Notes: a model not told the origin generated them from the sequence alone. A stretch of DNA of 37,395 nucleotides from an uncultured Clostridia bacterium (GCA_946542465.1 CAMNKQ010000004.1:1-37395); one strand, 5' to 3'. Positions 9,644 through 18,071 are shown, counted from the stretch's first letter. Translations and numbers: made by a program.

Positions 9644-10664
9644 TCTTCTCTTTCTCCTCGGGTTGTTTCACATAGATCACGCGCCCGCCCTTGGGATGGA
9701 CGGGCATATCGCTGTAGATGAGCCAGATGGCGTCGCAGCGCTGCTCGGGCATCTCGGCATAGCCGTCGGTGAAGATGATGCGGGTCTCGGCGTCGCCGGT
9801 GAAGGCGTTCACCGCCGCCTCAAAGCTGGTGCCGCCGCTGCCGCGCAGCTCCAGATGCTCGATGTCCTGCTCGCTGCGGATCTCCTGAAAGCCGTAAAAC
9901 TCGGTGTCGAAGCAGCCGACGCGCACCACGGCGTCGTTTTGCAGCAGGCCCTTTACGCCGCGCACAAAGGAGCGCAGGAGATTGGCGTCCACGGAGGCGC
10001 TGGTGTCCAGCAGGATCTCCGCGTGGGGCACCGGATAGGAGCGGAACTTCTCCCGCAGCATCCCGTCCCGGATCGTATCCCCCGGGAACCAGTCGTAGTC
10101 CAGCTGGAGGCTGGGCTCCAGCAGCTCGGCCAGGCCGGCCACGGCCTCCGCCAGGCCCGGGTCCTCGATCTCCCGCTCCCTGGCCCCCTGCTCCACGTCG
10201 GCGATCTTGCCCTGTCGGGAGACCTTGGGGCGGCGCACTGTCCGGACCGACTCCTCTTCCTCCTCGGGCTTTTTCTCCTCGTTTCCCAGCAGCAGGCTGT
10301 AGAGCTCCTCCGCGCTGCGGCCGATGGCCTCGGGCGGCAGCGTCAGGCCCGCGGGCAGGGAGAAGCCGTCCTCCAGCAGCATGGCGTTGACCACCGCGTC
10401 CGCGGCCCGCTTCCAGGTCTCCGGCTCCTTGCCCTCGCCGCGGGCGGCGTGGGCCAGCTGGATGTGCAGCAGCTGCTGGGCCAGATAGAAGCGCTGGCTC
10501 TCCTCCGGCAGCTCCCGCAGGAGGCGGCCGTTATAGCAGATTCGTTGTCCGTCGTTGTCGACGGGTTTGGCGTCCGGGCTCTCGCGCAGCTCCAGCACGC
10601 GGATGATCTCCCGCCACTGGGGATAGCGCTCCGCCAGTTCCAGACGCAGGGCATTGATATCCAT
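9618..10664 (-). CDS. VWA-like protein with N-terminal putative metallopeptidase-like region (DUF2201-type)
   Basis: MIDAS-like ILLDTSAS, GSGGTSFEAAV, IIFTDGYAE; N-terminal QQLLHIQLAH. Overlaps the MoxR gene by 26 nt. Confidence 0.8.
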   Translation of the reverse strand: MDINALRLELAERYPQWREIIRVLELRESPDAKPVDNDGQRICYNGRLLRELPEESQRFYLAQQLLHIQLAHAARGEGKEPETWKRAADAVVNAMLLEDGFSLPAGLTLPPEAIGRSAEELYSLLLGNEEKKPEEEEESVRTVRRPKVSRQGKIADVEQGAREREIEDPGLAEAVAGLAELLEPSLQLDYDWFPGDTIRDGMLREKFRSYPVPHAEILLDTSASVDANLLRSFVRGVKGLLQNDAVVRVGCFDTEFYGFQEIRSEQDIEHLELRGSGGTSFEAAVNAFTGDAETRIIFTDGYAEMPEQRCDAIWLIYSDMPVHPKGGRVIYVKQPEEKEKNEIDFLIT

Positions 10665-10717
10665 GGTATCTCCGATAAAACGGCAGGCGGCGCAGCCGCC
10701 GCCTGTCCGCCCAGGTA

Positions 10718-10999
10718 TTATTTTTCCGGTTTCGTGACCCAGTAGGCCAGGACCACCGTGAGCAGGGAGAGGGACACCGCCGTGGCGATGATCGTCGCCT
10801 CAAAGCTGAAGGGCAGGACCTTCCGCAGCAGGAACACCGTGCCCAGGGCGATCAGATCCACCGCCGTGCGGGCCGTGTTGGCGCCGAGCATGGCGGCGTT
10901 GGTACTCTTTTTCAGCGCGGCCTGGTTGATCTTCAAATTGACAAAGGCGGCCAGTGCGCCCCAGAGCAGCCCGGCCAGCGCCCCAAAAACATAGTTCAT
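10718..10999 (-). CDS. Small membrane protein, AtpI-like
   Basis: 93 aa with four predicted hydrophobic stretches (MNYVFGALAGLLWGALAAFVNLKINQAALKK...). Confidence 0.6.
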   Translation of the reverse strand: MNYVFGALAGLLWGALAAFVNLKINQAALKKSTNAAMLGANTARTAVDLIALGTVFLLRKVLPFSFEATIIATAVSLSLLTVVLAYWVTKPEK

Positions 11000-11029
11000 G
11001 TCATCTGTCTCCTTTTGGGATGGAACTGT

Positions 11030-11346
11030 TAGTCAATTGCGAAACTCGTTTCGCAATTGAGGACTCATGCTTTCGTCGTCACAAGCTCCCTATCGCTCGC
11101 TTCCGTGAGTAACACGAAAGCTCGTTCAGTCCGCTGCTCCTCCTCTCAAAATCAAAGCATCTGCTTTGATTTTGCAAAGGAAGAAGGAGGGAACAGAGCG
11201 TAGTTTTCGCCATGCCTGGCGGAAACGGAGCGGCGTGAGCTTCTTCTGACGTCGGCATGAGGGCTCGCTTGGCTCACCTCAAAAACGGATTTCAATACCC
11301 TGCGGGGCAAGAATCCAAGCTTGTTTGCGACTTTCGCAACCGGCTA
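11030..11346. mobile_element. MITE-like palindromic element A1
   Basis: Ends TAGTCAATTGCGAAA / TTTCGCAACCGGCTA; near-repeat flanks GGATGGAACTG (11018-11028) and GGTTGGAACTG (11347-11357); core shared with 17221-17607. Confidence 0.75.
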
Positions 11347-11457
11347 GGTTGGAACTGCTGTCAGTCTATCACAAAGATGCCGAACCGTAAACGCTGTTTT
11401 TTAAATTTTTGCCGTCTTTCCGCCCGGCCCTGCGCAGCGGAGAAGTCTCTCCCGGGC

Positions 11458-11486
11458 TTGAAGCGGCCGGGGCGCTGTGGTATAAC
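11458..11486 (+). promoter_or_regulatory. Putative sigma-A promoter for the methyltransferase gene
   Basis: TTGAAG-17 nt-TATAAC. Confidence 0.6.
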
Positions 11487-11518
11487 AGGATCAAAGACCG
11501 CAGACGGGAGGCACCGCG

Positions 11519-12274
11519 ATGAACATCACCCAGACCTTTTACGACAACATGGCCAGCCGGTACGACAAGCTCTTTTTCGACTGGCAGGCGACGACGCGGG
11601 AGCAGGCCCTGATCCTGGAGCGGATCTTCCGCGACCAGGGCTTTGACCGGACGGCCCGCGTGCTGGACTGCGCCTGCGGGATCGGGACCCAGGCGATCGG
11701 CCTGGCCGCGCTGGGATACCCGGTGACAGCTTCGGACATCAGCGAGGGAGAACTGGCCGAGGCGCGGGAACGGGCGGCAAAAAACGGCGTGGCGATCCGC
11801 TTTGCCCGCGCGGACTTCTGCGCCCTGTCGGAGAGCTTTGCCGAGACCTTTGATATCCTGATCGCCATGGACAACGCCCTGCCCCATATGCTGACTGCCG
11901 AGGCGCTGGCGCGGGCGGTCGGCAGCATTGCCGCCCAGCTCCGGCCGGGCGGGATCTTCGTCGCCAGCATCCGGGATTACGACAGCCTTCTGCCAAGCAA
12001 GCCGCCCTATTCCCCGCCCTATATTCACAAGACGGATAAGGGCCAGCGGGTCTCTTTCCAGACTTGGGAGTGGGCCGAGGAGAACTACCGGCTGACGCAG
12101 TACATCATCGAGGACGAGGAGGCGCTGCAGATCAGCAAGTTCGCCTGCGAATACCGGGCGACCCGTCGGGAGGAGTTGACAAAGCTGCTTCTGAACGCCG
12201 GGTGCCGGGAGGCAGTCTGGAAGTTTCCCGAGGAGACGGGCTTTTACCAGCCCATTGTCGTCGCAAGGAAATAA
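11519..12274 (+). CDS. Class I SAM-dependent methyltransferase
   Basis: Motif I VLDCACGIGTQAIGLAALGYPVTASDIS, motif post-I and acidic DILIAMDNALPHM. Confidence 0.9.
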   Translation: MNITQTFYDNMASRYDKLFFDWQATTREQALILERIFRDQGFDRTARVLDCACGIGTQAIGLAALGYPVTASDISEGELAEARERAAKNGVAIRFARADFCALSESFAETFDILIAMDNALPHMLTAEALARAVGSIAAQLRPGGIFVASIRDYDSLLPSKPPYSPPYIHKTDKGQRVSFQTWEWAEENYRLTQYIIEDEEALQISKFACEYRATRREELTKLLLNAGCREAVWKFPEETGFYQPIVVARK

Positions 12275-12315
12275 GCACGGTGCCCGCGCTTCCGGTCAGT
12301 GCAAAACACGTATAA

Positions 12316-12367
12316 GGAGCGGCAGCCGATTTTCTCTCGAAAGTCGGCTGCCGCTCCGCTGTTTTTT
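12316..12367. terminator. Intrinsic terminator between convergent genes
   Basis: GGAGCGGCAGCCGA...TCGGCTGCCGCTCC then GCTGTTTTTTT. Confidence 0.85.
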
Positions 12368-12372
12368 TGAAA

Positions 12373-14181
12373 TTAAAACCGGATCGTGAGCACGTTCATG
12401 CCCAGGATGTTCTGGTATTCCAGCTCCCGCGCCGTCTTGAACACGATGCGCAGGCCGATGTTTTTGGTCGGGTCCTCCCCTTCCGCCAAGCGCTGGCGCT
12501 CACCGGGGTCAAAGGGCTCGCAGTCATCCTTCAGACGCAGGATCACGTCCTCATTTTTATGGACGACACGCACGTCCACGCTGTGGCTCTTTTTGTCTTT
12601 CTCAAAGCCGTGCTCCACGATATTGCCCGCCATCTCCTCCATGGCCAGGCCGGCCAGATAGGCGCGGCGCTCGTCGACCCCCTTCTCCCGGCAGAAGTCC
12701 TGCACCCGGCGGGAAATGGTGATGACTTCGCCCATGTTCCGCACGGAGAGATCCATGCGCTCCGTGTCCGGGGCGCCGAAGTCCGCCGGGATGGCCATGA
12801 GCTCATCCATATTGCGGGGGAAGCCTTTTTTCTTGATCCAGGCATAGGCGACGATCACAAGCAGCGAAACGACGCCGTTGAGGACATTGGCGATATAGAC
12901 GCTGTTGAGCCCCAGGGGCCGGATCAGCAGGGCCGAAAAGGCCGCCACGCTGACCACGCCGTCCAGCAGGGAGAGGAGATGGACCAGGCCCTGTTTCCCC
13001 GAGCTCTGCCCGTAGCAGACAAAATGCATGCAGATGACGCTCAGCGGCATGCACAGCGGCAGGATCCGCAGGCCCCAGGCCGTCATCTTATAGACCGGCT
13101 CGGCAGGATTGCGGAAGAAGATCCGGGTCATCGGGACGGCACAGGCGATCAGCAGCAGCGAAATCAGCGACATTAAGGGCACAAAGCGCCGGAACATCAC
13201 GCGCATCACATCGGTGAGCGTGCGCCGGTCCTCTTCCCCGATGCTGACGCTGATCATCATGCGGGAGACCGCCAGCATGCCCGCCGGGATCGCCCAGAAG
13301 GCGGCCAGGAGATTGTTCGCCGCCGCGAAGGCCGAGATTCCCATCGATCCCACAAAGGCCTCGATCAGCCAGTTGACGATCAGGCCGCGGGCGGTCTGAT
13401 AGCCGTTGTTGAGAGCGCCCGGCACACCGACCCGCAGAATTTCCCCGGTCTCCTTCCACTCCAGGCCCGTCGTCCTCACCTTCAGATGGGACTTGCCCGA
13501 GAGGAAATACTGCGCCTGCACGATGAAGAAGATCCACAGTCCCAGAGAGGAGGCCAGCGCCAGGCCGAGGGCGCCCATCCGCAGCACCTTGACAAACAGG
13601 ACATTCAGCACCAGATTGACCCCGATGTAAATCAGGCTCGCCACCGTTGTGAGCGTCCCTTTATTCTCCATGGAGAGGAAGGCCGAGAGCTGATTGCCCA
13701 GCATCAGCGGGAGAACGCCGATCGCCTGCCCCAGCAGATAGCGGTTAAAGTGCGGGCGGACCAGCCGGTCATGGGTGAAAAAGCCGGTCAGGTCGAAGCT
13801 CCCCAGGATCAGGAACAGCGCGACAAACACGAGGGAGAGCTGCGTGGACACCGCGATATCCACGGAAAACACGTTCTGGAGCTTGTCCTGCTCGTTCCGG
13901 CCCATGTACTTGCCGCACAAGATGACAGAGCCGCCCATCAGCATCGTGCAGATCGCCATAATCAGCTGATTGACCGGGCCGTACAGACCGACCGCGCTCA
14001 TGGCGTCGATCCCCACATAGTTGCTGGCAAAGTAGCTGGCCAGGATGCCGTTGATCGCGCCGACCGTCGCCAGAAGGATCTGGATCGGCAGCAGGCGGAA
14101 CATCACCTTTGCCAGCATCTTCATCGTCGCAGTTTGCTTGTTTGATTCTTCCATCTTCCTTAGCCCTCTCTGTAAGTCCAA
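12373..14181 (-). CDS. MATE-family transporter fused to C-terminal RsbW/SpoIIAB-like HATPase domain
   Basis: N-terminal ~450 aa multi-TM MATE; C-terminal ~140 aa with N-box AMEEMAGNIVEHGF, G1-like LRLKDDCEPFDP, G2-like NIGLRIVFKTARELEYQ. An internal ATG (MEESNK) is an alternative start. Confidence 0.88.
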   Translation of the reverse strand: MDLQRGLRKMEESNKQTATMKMLAKVMFRLLPIQILLATVGAINGILASYFASNYVGIDAMSAVGLYGPVNQLIMAICTMLMGGSVILCGKYMGRNEQDKLQNVFSVDIAVSTQLSLVFVALFLILGSFDLTGFFTHDRLVRPHFNRYLLGQAIGVLPLMLGNQLSAFLSMENKGTLTTVASLIYIGVNLVLNVLFVKVLRMGALGLALASSLGLWIFFIVQAQYFLSGKSHLKVRTTGLEWKETGEILRVGVPGALNNGYQTARGLIVNWLIEAFVGSMGISAFAAANNLLAAFWAIPAGMLAVSRMMISVSIGEEDRRTLTDVMRVMFRRFVPLMSLISLLLIACAVPMTRIFFRNPAEPVYKMTAWGLRILPLCMPLSVICMHFVCYGQSSGKQGLVHLLSLLDGVVSVAAFSALLIRPLGLNSVYIANVLNGVVSLLVIVAYAWIKKKGFPRNMDELMAIPADFGAPDTERMDLSVRNMGEVITISRRVQDFCREKGVDERRAYLAGLAMEEMAGNIVEHGFEKDKKSHSVDVRVVHKNEDVILRLKDDCEPFDPGERQRLAEGEDPTKNIGLRIVFKTARELEYQNILGMNVLTIRF

Positions 14182-14189
14182 GGCTTCTC

Positions 14190-14486
14190 TTATTCGTTCG
14201 CCAGCAGCGTGTTGAGCCCGGTGATCTCGAAAATCTCACGGATCATATCATTGGCCTTTACCACCCGCATCGTGCCCCGATGCCCGAGAGTCTGAACCGT
14301 CCAGATCAGGACGCGCACTCCGGCGGAGGACATATACTCCAGCTTCTCAAAATCCAGGACAAGCTCCTTCACGCCAAAGAGGCTGTCCCCCAGTTCCTTT
14401 TGGAATTCGGGCGCGCTCTCCGAGTCCAGGCGACCCTCCAGGGCGATGTCCAGGCGGCTGTCGGTCATGGTTTTCACGGTTTTCAT
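14190..14486 (-). CDS. STAS-domain anti-sigma factor antagonist-like protein (RsbV/SpoIIAA family)
   Basis: LDIALEGRLDSESAPEFQKEL...ELVLDFEKLEYMSSAGVRVLI is the canonical STAS pattern. Confidence 0.92.
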   Translation of the reverse strand: MKTVKTMTDSRLDIALEGRLDSESAPEFQKELGDSLFGVKELVLDFEKLEYMSSAGVRVLIWTVQTLGHRGTMRVVKANDMIREIFEITGLNTLLANE

Positions 14487-14632
14487 CTGTCCGTCTCCTT
14501 CTCTCCTCGGTTTCCCGGACTTCTGCGGAAGCCCGGCTCCTGCGATTTCTTTTGATTATACTCTCTTGTCTCTGCCATTTCCATTCTTTTTGACGGCATT
14601 CGCCCGAAAAGCCCTTGTCGGGTAGATGCCCT

Positions 14633-16381
14633 TTACGCCGGTCTCGAAGCTCCGCCGCCCCGGTATTCCAGGCAGAGCATGGTCAGGTCGTCAAACTGCT
14701 TGGCCTGCGCGGTAAAGGCGTCCACATCCGCCTTGACCCCCTGCAGCAGCGACTTCGGGTCGCCGTCCGCGGTTCGGTTCAGCGCCGCCTCCAGCCGGTC
14801 CATGCCGTAGAACTCCCCTGCGGCGTTGTTCGCCTCCGGCACGCCGTCGGTATAGACAAAGACCGCGTCCCCCGGTTCCATCCGGATCTCATAGTCCCGG
14901 TATTGGGACAGGTCCAGCGCGCCGACAACAAGCCCGTGCTTATCCTTAAAGATGCGGAACACGCCGTCCCGGCCCCGGATGACCGGGTACTCGTGCCCGG
15001 CATTGGCGCACTGCAGCACGCCGCTCTCCAGATCCAGAATGCCGAGCCACACCGTGACGAACATCTTGGAGTCGTTATTCTGACAGAGCTGGGCGTTCAC
15101 CGCGCTCAGGATCTCGCTTGGGCTGCCGCCCAGCCGGGCGCGATAGTTTAAGAGGATCTTGGCCGACATCATAAAGAGCGCCGCCGGCACGCCCTTGTCC
15201 GAGACATCGGCGATCAGCACGGCCAGATGCCCCTCGTCGATCAGGAAGAAATCGTAGAAATCGCCGCCGACCTCCTTGGCCGGCGTCATGCTGGCATAGA
15301 GGCAAAACTCCTCCCGGTCCGGGAACTGGCTGGGCAGCGCGGACTCCTGGATCTGGGCGGCGGTGCGCAGCTCGGTGCTCACCCGTTCTCTCTCCGCCGT
15401 GACGCGCTCCAGGTTGTCGGTGTAGTCTACGATGCGCGTCTCCATGGATTGGATATCCCGGTAGAGATCGCCGATCTCGTCATTTGAGCTGGGCGGAAGC
15501 CGCAGGATGTCATCCCGGGTGAAGGCCCTGCCCGCCTCGCCAAAGCGGGTGGCGGCCTCGGCCAGCTTCCGCAGAGGCCGCACGGCGGTGCGATTGAGCA
15601 GGAGGGTGGCCGAAAGGATCGAGATAATCAGCAAAACGGCCACAAAGATGAGGCACTGCCGCAGGAACAAATAGCGCTCGTTGACCACGTCGGTCATGTC
15701 AATGTCCACACCGGCGACAGCGACGGCCTCCCCCGTGTCGTGGTCCACGACCGGTACCACCGCGGTAAACAGCCAGCCGAAAGAGGAGCGATAGGACAGC
15801 GGCGGGATCTCCACATTTCCGGAATACCGGGCAAATTCCGGGATTGGCTCTTCAACCGTGCCGATGTACAGGCAGTTCTCATCCGGATCCACGAGATTGT
15901 AGGTCGTGCCGCCCTCACAGTACTGGTAATAGACGCTGTCCATGGCAAACAAGTCCTTGATGACCTGGATCGCGTTCAGCAGGTATTCATAGTCGTCCAG
16001 CAGGGTGTATTCCGTCTCGGCCGCCATCGCCTCTCCCTCTGTTTTCGTTATTTCCGCCGCCTGCAGGTCGTCGATACACGGTCGCGTCCGGAGCCAGTCC
16101 TTGATGATCTCCTCGTCGTTGGCCGCTTCCGCCCGAGCGTGTACTTCTCTGAATTCCTCCGTGTTGATTTGATTCCAGAAGTTCTTCAGCACAGGCGGTT
16201 CCGAGTTGCGCGAGGCGGCAACGGCCGCATAGTAAAGCTGCTGGCTGTAGCGCTCGTCCGCCCGCTGGCAGAAGAAGTAATAGCTGATCAGCATTAGGCC
16301 CAAGGCGACGGCCAGAATACTGCCGATCACCAGAGCCGTCAGTTTCACTCGTATGCTCCGTCTACGCGGTGAACGCTCCAT
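14633..16381 (-). CDS. Membrane sensor, HAMP-like, SpoIIE/PP2C-type serine phosphatase (RsbU-like)
   Basis: Two TM segments flanking a ~200 aa extracytoplasmic Cache-like region; SpoIIE motifs VGGDFYDFF, LIADVSDKGVPAALFM, CANAGHEYP, VFVYTDGVPEA. Confidence 0.9.
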   Translation of the reverse strand: MERSPRRRSIRVKLTALVIGSILAVALGLMLISYYFFCQRADERYSQQLYYAAVAASRNSEPPVLKNFWNQINTEEFREVHARAEAANDEEIIKDWLRTRPCIDDLQAAEITKTEGEAMAAETEYTLLDDYEYLLNAIQVIKDLFAMDSVYYQYCEGGTTYNLVDPDENCLYIGTVEEPIPEFARYSGNVEIPPLSYRSSFGWLFTAVVPVVDHDTGEAVAVAGVDIDMTDVVNERYLFLRQCLIFVAVLLIISILSATLLLNRTAVRPLRKLAEAATRFGEAGRAFTRDDILRLPPSSNDEIGDLYRDIQSMETRIVDYTDNLERVTAERERVSTELRTAAQIQESALPSQFPDREEFCLYASMTPAKEVGGDFYDFFLIDEGHLAVLIADVSDKGVPAALFMMSAKILLNYRARLGGSPSEILSAVNAQLCQNNDSKMFVTVWLGILDLESGVLQCANAGHEYPVIRGRDGVFRIFKDKHGLVVGALDLSQYRDYEIRMEPGDAVFVYTDGVPEANNAAGEFYGMDRLEAALNRTADGDPKSLLQGVKADVDAFTAQAKQFDDLTMLCLEYRGGGASRPA

Positions 16382-16628
16382 CGCTTTCCGCTCCTTTATC
16401 GTTCAAGGGGCCCTCTGGTCTATCCCTCCGGGCGCGGCCCGCTTGTGGTGCTCTGCTTGTATCCCTTGTCAGGCTTCTCACATGTCGCAGCGGCGAAAGT
16501 AAGACTTGACAACGTACTGGAACCATGTAACATTGTTATTATATCACAGGAGCACTCCGATCGCATAGAGCATCCGATAAAAAAACGAAGATCCTTTTCC
16601 CTCTCTGACAAAAAAACGAAAAAAAGGA

Positions 16629-16717
16629 CAGAAGTGTGCGAGCGTCTTTCGACGCGAGTGCGCGCGCTGGGCTGCATCCCCTCTGTCGGCAAAGCCTTTT
16701 GGCTTTGTCGACAGCTT
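16629..16717 (+). repeat. Palindromic repeat family C, copy C1 (partial)
   Basis: By eye, 89/89 nt identical to the reverse complement of 26400-26488; ends in GGCAAAGCCTTTTGGCTTTGTCGACAGCTT. Confidence 0.9.
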
Positions 16718-16835
16718 AAAAAAAGAATTGCCTATGTGACGCTTTTGTGACAAAAGTCGTGGTATGATGCAGCTGTAAGCAAGAGAAGCGGAACACAAAC
16801 CGTCGACTTCTCAAATATGAAAGGAGATAAAAACA

Positions 16836-17099
16836 ATGTCTGACGAAATCAAAGTCAATGCAAGCGAACTCGAGGATGTCACCGGCGGTGTCGGCAGCTG
16901 GCAGCAGTATGCAAAGGGTCCCTTTGTCAACTATGGCAGCTACATCGTCTACACCGTTGTGAGCGGCGATGCTCTGTCCGGCATCGCGATCCGCTTCGGC
17001 GTGACCATCGGCCAGATCCAGAGCTGGAACGGCATTGCCAATCCCGATGTGATCCGCGTCGGCCAGAAGCTCACCATCTATCCCACCATCATTCGCTGA
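16836..17099 (+). CDS. LysM-domain small protein with double-glycine-type leader
   Basis: MSDEIKVNASELEDVTGG | VGSW... then LysM YTVVSGDALSGIAIRFGVTIGQIQSWNGIANPDVIRVGQKLTI; RBS AAAGGAGAT upstream. Confidence 0.88.
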   Translation: MSDEIKVNASELEDVTGGVGSWQQYAKGPFVNYGSYIVYTVVSGDALSGIAIRFGVTIGQIQSWNGIANPDVIRVGQKLTIYPTIIR

Positions 17100-17111
17100 G
17101 CGTAAACAAAC

Positions 17112-17155
17112 AAAAAATACCTCCGCTGTCCACAAAGGACAGCGGAGGTATTTTT
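17112..17155 (+). terminator. Intrinsic terminator after LysM gene
   Basis: AAAAAATACCTCCGCTGTCC-ACAAA-GGACAGCGGAGGTATTTTT. Confidence 0.9.
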
Positions 17156-17220
17156 CTTCGGCATAAAGTCAGCGCACCGGGAAATACTGAAAACAGAGGA
17201 TCGAAATACGATCCTGTTTT

Positions 17221-17607
17221 TAGCCGATTGCGAAAGTCGTAATCAAGCTTGGATTTTTGCCCTGGAGGGTTTTGAATCCGTTTTTGAGGCAGCTTTGCCG
17301 CTTCAAAAACACCCCAAGCCGAGCATCCCGACGCGCGGGAAGCGTGCGACGATCCGAGCTTGCCATGCGAGGCCTCGCGCCGTCGTCAAACGAAACTCAC
17401 TCCATTTCGCTTCCGCCTTTGGGCGAAAGCTCCCTATCCATTCCTTCCGTTTTCCTCTCAAAATCAAAGCCGATGCTTTGATTTTGGTAAGGAAGAAGGA
17501 GGGAGCAGAGCGGAGTTTTCGTCATGCCTGACGGAAACGGAGCGTTGCGAGCTTCTTCTGACGTAAGCGCGAGTCCTCAATTGCGAAACGAGTTTCGCAA
17601 TTGCCTA
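17221..17607. mobile_element. MITE-like palindromic element A2
   Basis: Ends TAGCCGATTGCGAAA / TTTCGCAATTGCCTA; exact 11-bp direct repeats GATCCTGTTTT at 17210-17220 and 17608-17618; core shared with A1. Confidence 0.8.
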
Positions 17608-17633
17608 GATCCTGTTTTGGAAAGGAGAGTCCC

Positions 17634-17807
17634 ATGACAAGCAAAGAACTTCTCTATGTGGAGGACGCGCTGGCCCATGCCCAGCTCCTGAAAACCCAGT
17701 TTCAGGCCGCGGCGGCTCAGCTGCAGGATCCGACGCTGCGCGCCCAGGTGCAGAAGCTGGCCGACAGCGAGGAACAGATCTGCCGGCAGATCTACCATCT
17801 TGTGTGA
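17634..17807 (+). CDS. Small CotF-like spore coat protein
   Basis: 57 aa MTSKELLYVEDALAHAQLLKTQFQAAAAQLQDPTLRAQVQKLADSEEQICRQIYHLV; adjacent to a CotF-like gene. Confidence 0.65.
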   Translation: MTSKELLYVEDALAHAQLLKTQFQAAAAQLQDPTLRAQVQKLADSEEQICRQIYHLV

Positions 17808-17818
17808 GGTGAAGAACA

Positions 17819-18067
17819 ATGGATGACAAATGCATTATGGAAGGCCTGCTCAACAGCGTCAAGTCCAGCTGCAATCTGCTGGCCTATGCCTCCATGGAGG
17901 CCGCGACGCCGAACGTGCACCAGACCTTCCACACCGCGCTCAACAGCGCCCTTGGCATGCAGAACAGCCTCTATTCCGATATGGCCAGCCGCGGCTGGTA
18001 CGCCCCGGAACAGGCGCCCCAGCAGAAGATCGACCAGGTCAAGCAGAAATTCGCCAGCGTTCAATAA
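17819..18067 (+). CDS. CotF-family spore coat protein
   Basis: GMQNSLYSDMASRGWYAPEQAPQQKIDQVKQKF is a CotF-like signature. Confidence 0.8.
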   Translation: MDDKCIMEGLLNSVKSSCNLLAYASMEAATPNVHQTFHTALNSALGMQNSLYSDMASRGWYAPEQAPQQKIDQVKQKFASVQ

Positions 18068-18071
18068 GTCT

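Noticed and set aside
8027-10745. Long plus-strand ORFs (532 aa and 360 aa) opposite the MoxR and VWA genes
   Set aside because: Shadow ORFs; minus-strand products have intact Walker and MIDAS motifs.
12367-13176. 269-aa plus-strand ORF overlapping the MATE-RsbW gene
   Set aside because: Compositionally biased shadow of a clearly conserved minus-strand protein.
16445-16750. ORF with PSVGKAFWLCRQL and similar ORFs at 22911 and 26234
   Set aside because: Translations of family C palindromic repeats, not genes.
17257-17566. Small ORFs (74, 78, 68 aa) inside element A2
   Set aside because: They fall within a palindromic repeat and lack convincing RBS or domain signature; likely repeat-derived spurious ORFs.
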